A stretch of 64,000 nt of DNA, from contig NZ_FNLO01000001.1 in NCBI RefSeq assembly GCF_900095735.1, positions 754,106 through 818,105 on the forward strand. The letters are read 5' to 3'. Below are positions 63,317-64,000 of this stretch, in pieces. Origin of the DNA: Chitinasiproducens palmae. Lineage in GTDB: Bacteria; Pseudomonadota; Gammaproteobacteria; Burkholderiales; Burkholderiaceae. The notes under the pieces were generated by a model. The model made no database searches and had not been told where the DNA came from. It saw only the letters and a program-made list of their open reading frames with translations. A program made the position numbers and the translations under genes. Position 1 is the first letter of the stretch; each line of letters begins with the position of its first letter.

Positions 63317-64000
63317 TCAGTAGAGCACGACCGAGCGGATCGACTCGCCGCGCTTCATCAGCGCGAAGCCCTCGTTGATGTCCTCCAGCGCCAGCCGGTG
63401 CGTGATCAAGTCGTCGATGTTGAGCTTGCCTTCCATATACCAGTCGACGATCTTCGGCACGTCCGTGCGCCCGCGCGCACCGCCAAACGCCGAACCCTTC
63501 CACTCGCGCCCGGTCACCAGCTGGAATGGCCGCGTGCTGATCTCCGCGCCCGCCTCCGCCACCCCGATGATGAACGACTGCCCCCAGCCCTTGTGGCAGC
63601 ACTCCAGCGCCTGGCGCATCGTCTTCGTGTTGCCGATGCACTCGAAGGAATAGTCCGCCCCACCGTCGGTCAGCTGCACGATCGTGTCGACCACATTCTC
63701 GACCTCGCCCGGATTGATGAAGTGCGTCATGCCGAACTGGCGCGCCAGCGCCTCGCGCCCCGGGTTCAGGTCGATGCCGATGATCTTGTCCGCCCCGACC
63801 ATCTTCGCGCCCTGGATCACGTTCAGCCCGATCCCGCCCAGCCCGAACACCACCACGTTCGCGCCCGCCTCCACCTTCGCCGAGAACACCACCGCCCCGA
63901 CCCCGGTCGTCACCCCGCAGCCGATGTAGCAGACCTTGTCGAACGGCGCGTCCGGGCGGATCTTCGCCAGCGCGATCTCCGGCACCACGATGAAATTCGA
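63317..64000 (-). CDS. frmA: S-(hydroxymethyl)glutathione dehydrogenase, C-terminal part
   Basis: Class III alcohol dehydrogenase that oxidises the formaldehyde-glutathione adduct. The C-terminal 227 residues are visible; the frame is still open at the window edge, so the N-terminus lies outside. Signatures are CYIGCGVTTGVGAV, the NAD-binding GLGGIGLNVIQGA, DLNPGREALARQFGMTHFINP and ECIGNTKTMRQALECCHKGWG. Convergent with the GlxA-type regulator. The usual partner frmB may lie beyond the edge. Confidence 0.95.
   Translation of the reverse strand, partial: SNFIVVPEIALAKIRPDAPFDKVCYIGCGVTTGVGAVVFSAKVEAGANVVVFGLGGIGLNVIQGAKMVGADKIIGIDLNPGREALARQFGMTHFINPGEVENVVDTIVQLTDGGADYSFECIGNTKTMRQALECCHKGWGQSFIIGVAEAGAEISTRPFQLVTGREWKGSAFGGARGRTDVPKIVDWYMEGKLNIDDLITHRLALEDINEGFALMKRGESIRSVVLY

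Overview
The window looks like chromosomal DNA of a high-GC beta-proteobacterium, most likely Burkholderiaceae (Burkholderia/Paraburkholderia/Robbsia type). The reasons are the gene families (UrtBCDE, ZntB, a FruB-FruK-FruA operon with FruR, DbpA, PrfC, FrmA), their strong GC bias, and LexA boxes of the CTGT-N8-ACAG type. I see no integrase, transposase, CRISPR array, rRNA or tRNA. Both ends cut a gene (urtB on the left, frmA on the right). The genus is an inference.

Layout. 1-4.1 kb: urea ABC transporter urtB-urtC-urtD-urtE, with ATGA overlaps between the first three genes and no urease genes in view. 4.2-9.8 kb: a LysR regulator, a MocR regulator divergent from an unusual flavin split-barrel/GNAT fusion, a DJ-1/PfpI protein and a two-domain molbindin. 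10.0-12.3 kb: a LexA box with no recognisable target, then a hipBA-type toxin-antitoxin pair behind two large inverted repeats that contain its promoter. 12.6-13.8 kb: zntB. 13.8-21.4 kb: a seven-gene operon running leftward (RpiR regulator, polyamine-type ABC importer, a metal-ligand-poor M24 hydrolase, an M81/MlrC hydrolase) behind a promoter with two palindromic operators. 21.5-26.4 kb: a glycosyltransferase, a Gly/Pro-rich lipoprotein, and an SOS-type pair (radical SAM protein plus DUF4130-UdgX) behind a second LexA box. 27-27.8 kb: a HigBA-type module with a nearly leaderless toxin promoter, then a 16-bp tandem repeat. 28.3-36.1 kb: the fructose PTS operon fruB-fruK-fruA with divergent fruR. 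36.3-38.2 kb: a TetR/MFS pair with two palindromic operators. 38.6-47.1 kb: a zinc-ribbon protein coupled to dbpA, glycerate kinase, an exported serine hydrolase, a zinc alcohol dehydrogenase with a small membrane protein, and prfC. 47.7-56.5 kb: two PAS-rich hybrid histidine kinases and an Atm1-type ABC exporter fused to a degenerate kinase ATPase domain and an intact receiver domain. 56.8-64 kb: an epoxide-hydrolase-like enzyme, a chemoreceptor, a TetR gene broken by an in-frame TAG, a 6PGDH-family dehydrogenase, a GlxA-type AraC regulator and frmA.

How the parts work together. The region is mostly nutrient uptake modules, each with a local regulator (RpiR, FruR, TetR, MocR), plus DNA-damage genes under LexA, two toxin-antitoxin pairs and a signalling cluster. 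The strongest candidate for something undescribed is the ABC transporter-HATPase-like-receiver fusion at 53816-56464. It is a membrane exporter carrying every conserved residue of a phospho-acceptor domain, lies next to two hybrid kinases, and is preceded by a 4-codon upstream reading frame and five 10-bp phased repeats. The M24/M81 importer operon and the SOS-controlled UdgX pair come next. Short tandem repeats (6, 8, 10, 13, 16 and 21 bp) recur across the window.
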